This document shows, piece after piece, positions 43,983-52,850 of a stretch of 64,000 nucleotides of DNA. The stretch is from Zhongshania aliphaticivorans (lineage in GTDB: Bacteria > Pseudomonadota > Gammaproteobacteria > Pseudomonadales > Spongiibacteraceae), in contig NZ_CP014544.1 in NCBI RefSeq assembly GCF_001586255.1, forward strand, positions 2,387,501-2,451,500, read 5' to 3'. The stretch's first letter is position 1; the number at the start of each line of letters is the position of its first letter. Below the pieces are notes generated by a model. The model did not search any database, was not told the origin of the DNA, and was given only the letters and a program-made list of their open reading frames with translations. The position numbers and the translations under genes are program-made.

Positions 43983-45269
43983 CTAAACCACGGGGCCGTC
44001 CGGCGGCATATCGCCACCGGAATCCGTTTCTGAGCTCGCTAGGGCATCTTCGTCCATACGGGGGTCGAGTTCAAAAATTACCGGCGAGGTCACCGATACG
44101 GGGCGGAAAGGTTCAGTTTCATCGACAATCGGCATCTCATGGGATTTGCGCCGAATAGCAATACCCAAGGTAAAGCCAAGCAAACTCAAGGCTGAAAATA
44201 CAAACAAACCCTGTGGGCCAAGCAGCGACATTAATAGCGAGGCCAGTGGCGCGCCCAGCGCCGAGCTCACGCCAAAGATAAACAATATGCCACTGCCGAT
44301 TAGCACAAAATCACTAGGCTCGGCGTTGTCAGAGGTATGGGCCAAACAGATCGAATACATGGTCATCGCAGACGCGCCCCACAGCACCGCGAGCAACAAT
44401 AGGAAATCGCCACTGGCCGGAATAAAGGCCAAAATCAGCGACACCACGGCGCCAAAAATACTGGTAAAAAACAAAACCAGCCGCCGGTCGTAGTGATCAG
44501 ATAAACGCCCCAGTGGTAACTGAAAAAGTGCGCCACCCAATACCGCGCCGCTCATAAACAAGGTCAGTTGCGCAGTATCTAAGCCGAGGCCCCGTGCATA
44601 CACCGGCCCCAAGGCCCAAAATGCGCCGGTGATTAAACCACTGCATACCGCGCCTTCCATGCCCACATGGGATAGCTGCCACAGCCGCTTAAAATCGAGC
44701 TTAACTACCTGCATTGGCGCAGGCGCCAGGGTCAGCGTGAGTGACACCGGCACAATCGCCAGCGACAACAACACCCCGGCAAGGCCAAACAACACTGGCC
44801 CCGACGGCTCGGCAAAGTTAATCATTTGCTGACCTAAAATAATCATACTTAAATTGATTACGGTGTAGGTCGACAGCAAGGTGCCTCGGGTTTCCCGCGT
44901 GGCGCGGTCATTCAGCCAGCTCTCGATCACCATGTATAAACCAGAGATACAAAAGCCCAATACAAAGCGCAGCACCAGCCAGACTTCAAATACGGGCAGT
45001 GCGTGGAATAAAAACACAATGGCGGAAAAAACCGAACCCAAGACCGCAAAGCTACGAATATGGCCAACCCGTCGCACAATATGTGGCGTCATTAGGCTGC
45101 TAACCACAAAGCCAACAAAATAGCAGGAAGCGGTAAAACCGATTTCTGTTGGGCTAAATTGCTCAATTTCAGCCCGCAGCGGCAGCAGTGTTAGCATCAT
45201 GCCGTGGGCGAGTAATAATAAGGCGTCAGACAATAGCAACGCCGTCAGGGGCAGTAATAAACGTCTCAT
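43983..45269 (-). CDS. MFS transporter, YcaD-like
   Basis: 428 residues with 12 predicted membrane helices and the loop 2-3 motif region VRRVGHIRS and loop 8-9 motif GRLSDHYDRRLVL typical of the major facilitator superfamily. FVLGFCISGLYMVIESWLND is characteristic of the YcaD branch, whose substrates are unknown. The acidic C-terminal tail of about 50 residues is longer than usual. Divergent from tamA. Confidence 0.85.
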   Translation of the reverse strand: MRRLLLPLTALLLSDALLLLAHGMMLTLLPLRAEIEQFSPTEIGFTASCYFVGFVVSSLMTPHIVRRVGHIRSFAVLGSVFSAIVFLFHALPVFEVWLVLRFVLGFCISGLYMVIESWLNDRATRETRGTLLSTYTVINLSMIILGQQMINFAEPSGPVLFGLAGVLLSLAIVPVSLTLTLAPAPMQVVKLDFKRLWQLSHVGMEGAVCSGLITGAFWALGPVYARGLGLDTAQLTLFMSGAVLGGALFQLPLGRLSDHYDRRLVLFFTSIFGAVVSLILAFIPASGDFLLLLAVLWGASAMTMYSICLAHTSDNAEPSDFVLIGSGILFIFGVSSALGAPLASLLMSLLGPQGLFVFSALSLLGFTLGIAIRRKSHEMPIVDETEPFRPVSVTSPVIFELDPRMDEDALASSETDSGGDMPPDGPVV

Positions 45270-45327
45270 GAATCGTCCATTTTAGGAGCTACAACCGCAA
45301 TGCTATATGGCGGCCCTGAGTTTCTAT

Positions 45328-45339
45328 ATGCTATAGCAT
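45328..45339. repeat. perfect 12-bp palindrome between the MFS gene and tamA
   Basis: ATGCTATAGCAT lies in an AT-rich stretch of the 241-bp divergent region, 59 bp from the MFS start. It could be an operator or coincide with promoter elements; no regulator is linked. Confidence 0.3.
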
Positions 45340-45510
45340 GTGTATGTATCTTATTGTACTAAACTAGTCACTGTTAAATCTAAACACTAAGTCATACGTA
45401 TCACAAACACTGTTGGCCAGCTAAAATGCACTCCGCGTGTTATACGCCATTCACCCCATAAAACACCCCGCTACATTCGGGCAGCAACTTTACGAAAACT
45501 ACTTGGATTT

Positions 45511-47367
45511 ATGCTTAGAGCGTTATTTTTCTCAGCAACTTCAGCCCAGAGGCGAAGCAGCAGCGCTGCCATGGCGGTATTCTGCGCCCTACTCTGGACA
45601 CTACCCGCTTGGGCTGAGGATTCCGCTAGCCTAGAAATTGATGGTGGCAAAAGCGAACTGCAAAAGAATATTCGCGCTCACCTCGATCTTGACGACATTC
45701 CGTGCAATACCACTGAAGCGCGACTACGCAGTCGCTTACGGGGCAGCGACGACAATATTTCCAAAGCCCTGCGCGCCCTCGGCTACTACCATGGCAGCTG
45801 GGTTTTACGCCGCGAACACGCACGCATCAAGCCTAAGCTCATTAACAACAACCCAATCACCAAGGTCGTGAAAAAGATTGGCAGCGCTAAGTCAGCTAAA
45901 TCCACACCAGAGGCTGAGGCCTGCTGGCTGCTAACGCTGGAATTAACACCGGGCCCCCAAACCCTGATCAAGCAATTGGATGTGAGGGTTATTGGCCCGG
46001 GCGCCAGTGACCCGCTGTTCAGCAAATACCTGAGCAAGCTCCCTATTGCCATCAATGACCCGGTTCAACACGAGCTCTACGAAGAAACAAAAAAGGCTAT
46101 TAATCAACGCGCGCGCAGCGCTGGTTACCTTGACGGCAAGTTTGTGGAACACCGTTTGGAAGTGGATGTCGACCGGCATAGCGCCGCCATTATCTTAGTA
46201 TTTGATAGCGGCACCGCGTATACCTTCGGAGAGATAGACTTTGGCCCCTCGCTGCTCAAAACCAGTTTCCTTGAACGCTATCTCCCTTTTAAGCCTGGCG
46301 ACGCCTTCGAGCCGAATAAAATTGTGCAACTACAAAACAATTTAATCAGCAGCAATTATTTTTCCTCAGTCAATATTGACCAACAAAGCCCCGACCCAGA
46401 GAGTCACAGTGTTGACCTGAGCATAACGAGCACGGATAAACCAAAATACGAAACCACCGCCGGCATTGGCGCCTCAACGGACACTGGTCCACGCGTGAGC
46501 TATGGGCTGCGCAATAGGCGGGTGAATGACGACGGCCACACCTATCAAGTTGCGAGTCAGTACTCACCGGTTTTGTCCAACCTCAGCTTTCAATACACCT
46601 TACCCGGCGCCAAACCGCTGACCGACAAAATACAGCTGGCAACCGGCGTTGAGCGCAAGAAAACCGATACCTCAGACAGCACCAGCTACCGCGCTGAAGT
46701 GGCACAAATTTCCCTGCAAAATCACAACTGGATTCAAACCTTAAGCCTCAAGTTTCTCCGCGAGAGCTACGATATCGCCGAAACGAGCAACACATCTACC
46801 CTGCTTATGCCAGGTATCGGCTGGTCGCGTAGCGAAGCCAATGACCGCCGCTACCCCAGCCGAGGCTGGCGAATCAATACGGCTGTGCGCGGCGCGCTGA
46901 AAGGCGTGGTATCTGATGTCAGCCTTGCCCAAGCTGAACTCGACGCCAAATTGATATTCCCGCTTTGGGGCGGCCGTGTTATTAGTCGCGGTGGACTCGG
47001 TGTTACCGCCCTCGATGATTTTTCAGAATTACCCGCCTCCCTGCGTTTTTTTGCCGGTGGCGACAACAGTGTGCGCGGCTACGGTTATGAAACCCTAGGC
47101 CCGGAAGACGCCGCAGGCGAAGTGGTCGGCGGCAGTCACCGCCTCACCGGCAGCATTGAATACGATCACCGCGTCTGGGGCGACTTCGCGCTTGCCACCT
47201 TCTATGACGCTGGCAACGCCTTTGATACCAGCGATTTCACTTTTTATGAAAGTGCTGGCTTTGGTCTGCGCTGGTTGTCGCCTATTGGCCCGGTCAGAGT
47301 CGATTTTGCATTCCCGCTGAAAGACGGTGGTTTTCACTTTCATTTATCCATGGGGCCGGATCTATGA
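45511..47367 (+). CDS. tamA: translocation and assembly module protein TamA
   Basis: 618 residues from ATG 45511; a second in-frame ATG at 45571 would shorten the signal peptide to MAVFCALLWTLPAWA. Three POTRA domains (to about residue 300) precede a 16-strand Omp85 barrel with the lid-lock motif RFFAGGDNSVRGYGYETLGP and the final strands GPVRVDFAFPLKDGGFHFHL. It works in the outer membrane with TamB. The stop overlaps the tamB start by 4 nt. Confidence 0.95.
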   Translation: MLRALFFSATSAQRRSSSAAMAVFCALLWTLPAWAEDSASLEIDGGKSELQKNIRAHLDLDDIPCNTTEARLRSRLRGSDDNISKALRALGYYHGSWVLRREHARIKPKLINNNPITKVVKKIGSAKSAKSTPEAEACWLLTLELTPGPQTLIKQLDVRVIGPGASDPLFSKYLSKLPIAINDPVQHELYEETKKAINQRARSAGYLDGKFVEHRLEVDVDRHSAAIILVFDSGTAYTFGEIDFGPSLLKTSFLERYLPFKPGDAFEPNKIVQLQNNLISSNYFSSVNIDQQSPDPESHSVDLSITSTDKPKYETTAGIGASTDTGPRVSYGLRNRRVNDDGHTYQVASQYSPVLSNLSFQYTLPGAKPLTDKIQLATGVERKKTDTSDSTSYRAEVAQISLQNHNWIQTLSLKFLRESYDIAETSNTSTLLMPGIGWSRSEANDRRYPSRGWRINTAVRGALKGVVSDVSLAQAELDAKLIFPLWGGRVISRGGLGVTALDDFSELPASLRFFAGGDNSVRGYGYETLGPEDAAGEVVGGSHRLTGSIEYDHRVWGDFALATFYDAGNAFDTSDFTFYESAGFGLRWLSPIGPVRVDFAFPLKDGGFHFHLSMGPDL

Positions 47368-50300
47368 TCGCTACCTTCGGGCGCTATTTATTCCGCACAC
47401 TACTGGCCTTGTTTGCCCTGGCCTTTTTATGTGTGGCCAGTGTTTACCTCATATTAGATACTCAGCGCGGCAGCGACTGGCTCTTACACCGTGGTCTGGC
47501 GCTAGTCTCGCCAGAAGCCGAGTTCACCTCTTATAGCGGCAGCTTAGCGCGGGGCATACAGCTCGAAGGCCTGCATATTCCCTTAGATGGGATAGACATC
47601 CAGCTCGGGCAGTTAGACAGCAGCTGGAATTTATGGGGTGTACTCAGTGGCAGCTTAGCCATCAATAAACTGCACCTCGACGAGCTGCGTATAAAAATTG
47701 ACGCTAGCGCTACACCCACTGCAGAGCCGAGCGCGACATCTCCCGGCCCCTGGCCCAGTTTAAGCCTGCCCATTGCTATTGCTATCGACGACCTAAAAAT
47801 CGCCCAGCTGCAGCTTATTCAAGGAAGCGATATTCAAAACATTGAACAGATAAACCTCAGCGCGGCGCTCGGTTTAACACGCAGTAAAATTAAAGCCCTA
47901 AAGATTCAAACCGCCACTCAGCGGCTGAACATGCACGGTCGAATCAACAATACACCGCCCTACCCAATGGACATTAATGTGGATTGGGAAACAAGCACCG
48001 AGGAGTTTGGCGCCCTCAGCGGCAAGGCTCAACTCAGCGGTGATTTACGCGAACTACAACTGAGCCACCGCTTAAACCAACCCGCCCTGCTCGACTCTAA
48101 GGCCAAAGTTCGTCTGCCCTATCGTGCCGAGCATATGGTCATCGACTACCGAGAAATTCAACTTAGTCTTAATAACCAGTGGCACAATTTCAAAACCTCG
48201 GCGTTAACGTCCTCTGAGCTGGCATTGCAGAGCACGGGTAGTTTGACCATTGAAGGGAGCTGGCAGGATTACCAGTTAAACCTAGACACCACCATCAGCG
48301 CAGACGGCCAGCATCATCCCCAGAAAACGACTCCGGCGCCAGCAAGTACCGCGCAAATTTCCGCCAGTACCGCTCCAGACATGGCGAGCATACTGAACGC
48401 GGTATTCAAAGAACCCGGTCAGTTCGCCGCCAAGCTCAATGGCAATCAACTCAGTATTGCCATTGCCAAGCTTGATGCGCAAACCGCAGTCGGTGAGCTA
48501 GCCGTAAACGGTAAGGTCAATGCCAATAATTTTCTCAATAATACAGCTGCCAGCGCTAAGCAAGCGCTGCAGTGGCAGCTCGCCATAACGGCCAAGAACT
48601 TGGATAGCCGCAGCCTCACCCCCCAATGGCCCGCGCACTTGTCAGCCAAACTCAACAGCAATGGTCATTGGCAGGGCGATCGCTACCAGCTCAGCGTCGA
48701 CATTGAATCCCTTAATGGCGATTTTTTGGCACGGACCGCCCAGGGCAGCGGCCAAATACGGCTTAGCGAACGCGGCCAAGAATTTAAGCAGCTCAAGCTG
48801 CAACTCGGCGATAACCACCTGCAATTGCACGGCAAGCTTGCTGAAACCAGTTCCCTAGACTGGCAGCTTGACGCACAAAACCTCGGGCAAATTTTGCCTG
48901 AACTCAGTGGCGCATTGACTAGCGAAGGCAGCCTACGCGGTGGCCCGCTGGCCACACTGCTTGGCCCACTAAGCAGTGCCACCAAAAACACACCGCAGAT
49001 CAATGCCACCGCGAGTGCCACCAAACTCCAGTATTTGGCTTATTCGATAGCCCAGGCCGATCTAGACGCAAAATTAAGCGCAGACCAAAGCCTGACACTG
49101 AAGGTCAACGCCACAGAACTCAATGTCGGCCCACTCACTAAGGCTGATATGGAGTTGAACGGCACCGGCAGCTTAGAAAATCATAAACTCGCCTTTAAAG
49201 TCGCGGATCGCAATCAGCAAATTGAATTAAGCCTGTCAGGTGGCTTAGGCACTGCGTCAACATCTGCCAAGACTAAAGCGCAAACCGCAAGCGCCACATG
49301 GCACGGACATATTGAACACCTCGCCGCAAACCACCCAATGTTAGGCCCCTGGTTTTCTAAGGCGCCAAACTCCCTGCGTGCATCAGCGACCGAGATACAG
49401 CTAGGCGAGCTCTGCTTAGTTCAAGAACAAGACTCCGCACCCGCCAGCCTCTGCGTTGCATTGAACTTCAATGACGACACCATAAAGCTCAATGGCGATA
49501 TTCAGGGTCTGTCACTCAATCGCTTCAGTGCCGGTCTACCGCCGGGATCCTCTCTGCAAGGCAAAGTCGACAGCGAATTTAATGTGGCCGGTAAGCTAGA
49601 CCAACTCACTGGCCAGTTCGCGCTAACAGCAGCACCGATTCTCATCCGCTACCAGGCCGGTGTTGACGAAGCAGCCCTTGAACACCACGCCAGCTTAAGC
49701 GCCAACGCCAGCCTCAAAGACAATCAAATACGCAGCGAAATGGCATTTGTGATCGCCGAAGTGGGTAGTATGAACGGCACGCTGAACACCCGTGGTCTTG
49801 ACCCCGGCAGCGCAATTGAGGGCTCAGTGAGCAGCCAATTTGACAACCTACTTTGGCTCGGCGGTTTCTTTCCTGAACTTGAAAAACTCGACGGTAGCCT
49901 AAATGCCGATCTTGCCATTAATGGCAGCGTCGCGGCACCCGCGCTGGTCGGCGCCGTGGGCCTAGACAATCTTCATATGCAATTGCCCGCCATTGGTCTC
50001 GCGCTTAATTCTGGCAGCGCCAGCCTTCACTTGGCCAATGCTGGCGACTGGCAGCTAGACGCCGGCATCAGCTCCGGTGCAGGCCGCATCAATCTCATCG
50101 GCCAAGGTGTTTTTGAACCGAGCAACGGCCCCACCGGCAATATCGCCATCAGCGGCGAAAACTTCACTGCCGTTGATCTTGCAGATGCCAAGGTGCTTAT
50201 TTCGCCGGATATTAATATCAGCCTTGCCGCCGAACTCATTAAGATTCGAGGCAGCCTCGCGATCCCCCAAGGTAATTTCACCTTAAAATCTCTGCCCGCA

Positions 50301-51083
50301 CAGGCCAGTTCGGTGTCCGCAGACGAGGTGATAATCAGCAGTAAAAGCGCGCCTACCATCGCCGCCACGAGAGCAATTGACACCCAGGTCACCATCTCCC
50401 TAGACGACAGTTTTCAGTTTACCGGCTACGGCCTGAGCACCCGCTTTGGCGGCAAGCTCAAAATAGTGCAAAAGTCCCAAGCTGCAGTACAGGCTTTTGG
50501 CAGCCTCTCGCTCTACGACGGGGTGTATAAAGCCTACGGACAAGACTTAAGTATTCAGCGCGGCTTACTGCTATTCCAAGGGCCGGTAGACAATCCCGGT
50601 TTGAATATTACCGCCGTGCGCGAGGTGGAACCCTACCGTGTCGGTATCAATATTGGCGGCTTCGCGCAGGATATACGCAGTGATTTATTCTCTGACCCCA
50701 CTATGCCGCCCACAGACGTGATTTCAATGCTCATCACCGGCAAAGCGCCCGGTGCAATGAGTCAGTCTGATGCGAATCAAGTCATGAATGCCGCAACGTC
50801 ACTGGGTATATCCCAGAGCAAGGGCATAACCAGTACCTTGCAAAGTACCTTTGGCATGGATGTGTTAAATTTTCAGGGCGGCGACAGCTATGAGGAAAGC
50901 TCACTGGTGGTGGGCAAGTACTTAACGCCAAGTATTTTCATCAGTTATGTACAAAACCTATTCACCCCTGCAGGCAGTGTTCAATTGGACTACACCCTGA
51001 GCAAATCGCTGGGCTTAAAAGCCCAGTCTGGCGAAACGCAAAGCATTGACCTCTTGTACCGGGTAGAACACGGTAAAGATTAA
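47364..51083 (+). CDS. tamB: translocation and assembly module protein TamB
   Basis: 1239 residues. An N-terminal inner-membrane anchor (LFRTLLALFALAFLCVASVYLI) is followed by a very long periplasmic beta-taco region with repetitive beta strands, and the DUF490 C-terminal domain (about 900-1239) with GNFTLKSLP, GLLLFQGPVDNPGLNITA and SMLITGKAPG. It spans the periplasm as an AsmA-like lipid-transfer or assembly bridge to TamA. Coupled to tamA. Confidence 0.94.
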   Translation: MIATFGRYLFRTLLALFALAFLCVASVYLILDTQRGSDWLLHRGLALVSPEAEFTSYSGSLARGIQLEGLHIPLDGIDIQLGQLDSSWNLWGVLSGSLAINKLHLDELRIKIDASATPTAEPSATSPGPWPSLSLPIAIAIDDLKIAQLQLIQGSDIQNIEQINLSAALGLTRSKIKALKIQTATQRLNMHGRINNTPPYPMDINVDWETSTEEFGALSGKAQLSGDLRELQLSHRLNQPALLDSKAKVRLPYRAEHMVIDYREIQLSLNNQWHNFKTSALTSSELALQSTGSLTIEGSWQDYQLNLDTTISADGQHHPQKTTPAPASTAQISASTAPDMASILNAVFKEPGQFAAKLNGNQLSIAIAKLDAQTAVGELAVNGKVNANNFLNNTAASAKQALQWQLAITAKNLDSRSLTPQWPAHLSAKLNSNGHWQGDRYQLSVDIESLNGDFLARTAQGSGQIRLSERGQEFKQLKLQLGDNHLQLHGKLAETSSLDWQLDAQNLGQILPELSGALTSEGSLRGGPLATLLGPLSSATKNTPQINATASATKLQYLAYSIAQADLDAKLSADQSLTLKVNATELNVGPLTKADMELNGTGSLENHKLAFKVADRNQQIELSLSGGLGTASTSAKTKAQTASATWHGHIEHLAANHPMLGPWFSKAPNSLRASATEIQLGELCLVQEQDSAPASLCVALNFNDDTIKLNGDIQGLSLNRFSAGLPPGSSLQGKVDSEFNVAGKLDQLTGQFALTAAPILIRYQAGVDEAALEHHASLSANASLKDNQIRSEMAFVIAEVGSMNGTLNTRGLDPGSAIEGSVSSQFDNLLWLGGFFPELEKLDGSLNADLAINGSVAAPALVGAVGLDNLHMQLPAIGLALNSGSASLHLANAGDWQLDAGISSGAGRINLIGQGVFEPSNGPTGNIAISGENFTAVDLADAKVLISPDINISLAAELIKIRGSLAIPQGNFTLKSLPAQASSVSADEVIISSKSAPTIAATRAIDTQVTISLDDSFQFTGYGLSTRFGGKLKIVQKSQAAVQAFGSLSLYDGVYKAYGQDLSIQRGLLLFQGPVDNPGLNITAVREVEPYRVGINIGGFAQDIRSDLFSDPTMPPTDVISMLITGKAPGAMSQSDANQVMNAATSLGISQSKGITSTLQSTFGMDVLNFQGGDSYEESSLVVGKYLTPSIFISYVQNLFTPAGSVQLDYTLSKSLGLKAQSGETQSIDLLYRVEHGKD

Positions 51084-51103
51084 GTGCGCCGTTTACCCGG
51101 CCA

Positions 51104-51895
51104 CTACCAGACCGTTTTCATTGTGCCGCCATCCACCACCAAGCTAGCGCCGGTAATATAGCTCGCGGCCGGTGACAGTAGAAAAGCCCCCGCCTTACCA
51201 AACTCAGCAGGCTCGCCATAGCGACCAAGGGGAATAGTCTGCTCATTGGCACGGCGTTGATCGCTAATACTAAGGTGCTTAGCCTGCGCTTGGAGTTTGT
51301 CTAAATTCTGCATGCGATCAGTGGCAATCAAGCCCGGTATCAAATTATTGACGCGGATATTTTCGGCCGCTAACTGTTTTGACAAACTTTTGGCCAAGCT
51401 CGTCACGCCAGCCCGCATTACATTGGATAGCAGCAAAAAATCGATGGGTTCTTTAACTGAGGATGACGTTAGGGTCAATATGGCACCGCCACCGGCACTA
51501 CGTAAATGCGGTAGCGCCGCGCGTACCATCCGCACTGCACTCATCAGCGTTAAATTAAACGCCGCCAGCCAATCCTCATCATCAAAGCTATCAAACTGAC
51601 CAACCGGCGGCCCACCGGCATTCACTACTAAGCCATCGATTCGCCCGAAATCGCTATGCGCATCGGTTACCCACCGCTGAATACTGGCGCCGTCGCTCGC
51701 GTCCATCACATAGGCCTTTACCGGATTTCCGCTGCGACCGGCCAATTCAATGGCGCTAGCCTCAATAGTTTGCGCGCTGCGACTCGCAATGGCCACCGAC
51801 GCACCGTTTAAAGACAGCTGTTCGGCTATTGCCAAGCCTAAGCCTTTGCTCGCCCCCGCAAGCAAAAACACTTTACCCTTAACCTGCAAATCCAT
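51104..51895 (-). CDS. short-chain dehydrogenase/reductase with non-canonical catalytic residues
   Basis: 263 residues from ATG 51895, chosen because AGGAG is 8 nt upstream; the GTG at 51904 would overlap it. Rossmann motif LAGASKGLGLAIAE, NAGG and IRVNNLIPGLIATDRM are standard. The catalytic Ser region SSSV (144-147) is present, but the YxxxK pair aligns to S157 and R161 in LLLSNVMRAGV. This matches an SDR subfamily with LSNVxRxGV and no catalytic Tyr. Convergent with tamB. Confidence 0.85.
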   Translation of the reverse strand: MDLQVKGKVFLLAGASKGLGLAIAEQLSLNGASVAIASRSAQTIEASAIELAGRSGNPVKAYVMDASDGASIQRWVTDAHSDFGRIDGLVVNAGGPPVGQFDSFDDEDWLAAFNLTLMSAVRMVRAALPHLRSAGGGAILTLTSSSVKEPIDFLLLSNVMRAGVTSLAKSLSKQLAAENIRVNNLIPGLIATDRMQNLDKLQAQAKHLSISDQRRANEQTIPLGRYGEPAEFGKAGAFLLSPAASYITGASLVVDGGTMKTVW

Positions 51896-52144
51896 ATTGC
51901 TCACTCCTCGCTCTATTATATTAAGGATTAAACCCTACTAGCGGGTCTATTAACCCTAGGCCTATCATCACTAGCAATGGCCACCAAACTTAATCAACCG
52001 AGACGGCTAGGTGGGAATTGGGTAGAATAGCCCCCAAAATAGGTCGGTCCGAATTTTGCTTTACTTAAAGCGTATTGTTGCTGACTCAAGAAAACCTAAA
52101 AAACACATGACATCAGATATAATCGCTGTCAACATTACCGCACG

Positions 52145-52828
52145 ATGACGGGCGAATACATTATGACAACTGACACCAACACAAGCACAAGTTATCACCA
52201 CGGCAATCTCCGCCAGGAATTGATGGAGCTCGCCGAAAAGCACCTCGTTACTGGTGGCATTGGCGAGCTGAGCCTGCGCGCGCTCGCTCGAGAGATCGGC
52301 GTTTCACAAACTGCGCCTTATCGGCACTTTAAAGACAAAAATGCCTTGCTTGCAGCGCTGGCCACCGAAGGTTTTCGCCGCTTCTTTGCATTGTGTGAAG
52401 CAAGCGAAAATGAACCAAGGGCTGACCTGAGCTTATTAATGTTTGGCTTGAGCTATGTACAATTCGCCAAACTCCATACCGAAATGTTCCATCTCATGTT
52501 TGGCCCGGTATTACAGCCTCGCAATGACTACCCAGAACTGTTTGCCGCTGGCCGTGAAGCAATTTACAAAGTCCGCGCCGGTGTTGAACGCGGCTTTAAA
52601 ACCAATGTTATTCGTCAACTCGACGATGTTGCATCAATGGCACACACCGTTTGGGCCGCCGTACACGGCGTTGCGACGCTAATGCTTGACCACGGCGACA
52701 CCTATGGTTATCACCGCGACCTCGACCTTCAAGCAGAAAAATCGCTGCGCATGATGATCGCGGGGCTTTGCACTGACCCCACCGATATTTCTAAATTACC
52801 AGCAACGCCGAGCCCAGCAGCCGAATAA
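52145..52828 (+). CDS. TetR-family regulator with WHG-type C-terminal domain
   Basis: 227 residues, or 221 if the second ATG (52163) is used. YHHGNLRQELMELAEKHLVT and LSLRALAREIGVSQTAPYRH form the TetR helix-turn-helix. The C-terminal part (HTEMFHLMFGPVL, AHTVWAAVHGVATLMLD) is the WHG domain. The ligand is unknown. It is divergent from the SDR gene across 249 bp, a possible target. Confidence 0.9.
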   Translation: MTGEYIMTTDTNTSTSYHHGNLRQELMELAEKHLVTGGIGELSLRALAREIGVSQTAPYRHFKDKNALLAALATEGFRRFFALCEASENEPRADLSLLMFGLSYVQFAKLHTEMFHLMFGPVLQPRNDYPELFAAGREAIYKVRAGVERGFKTNVIRQLDDVASMAHTVWAAVHGVATLMLDHGDTYGYHRDLDLQAEKSLRMMIAGLCTDPTDISKLPATPSPAAE

Positions 52829-52850
52829 ATCCTTCGGCTGTAACTCATCG

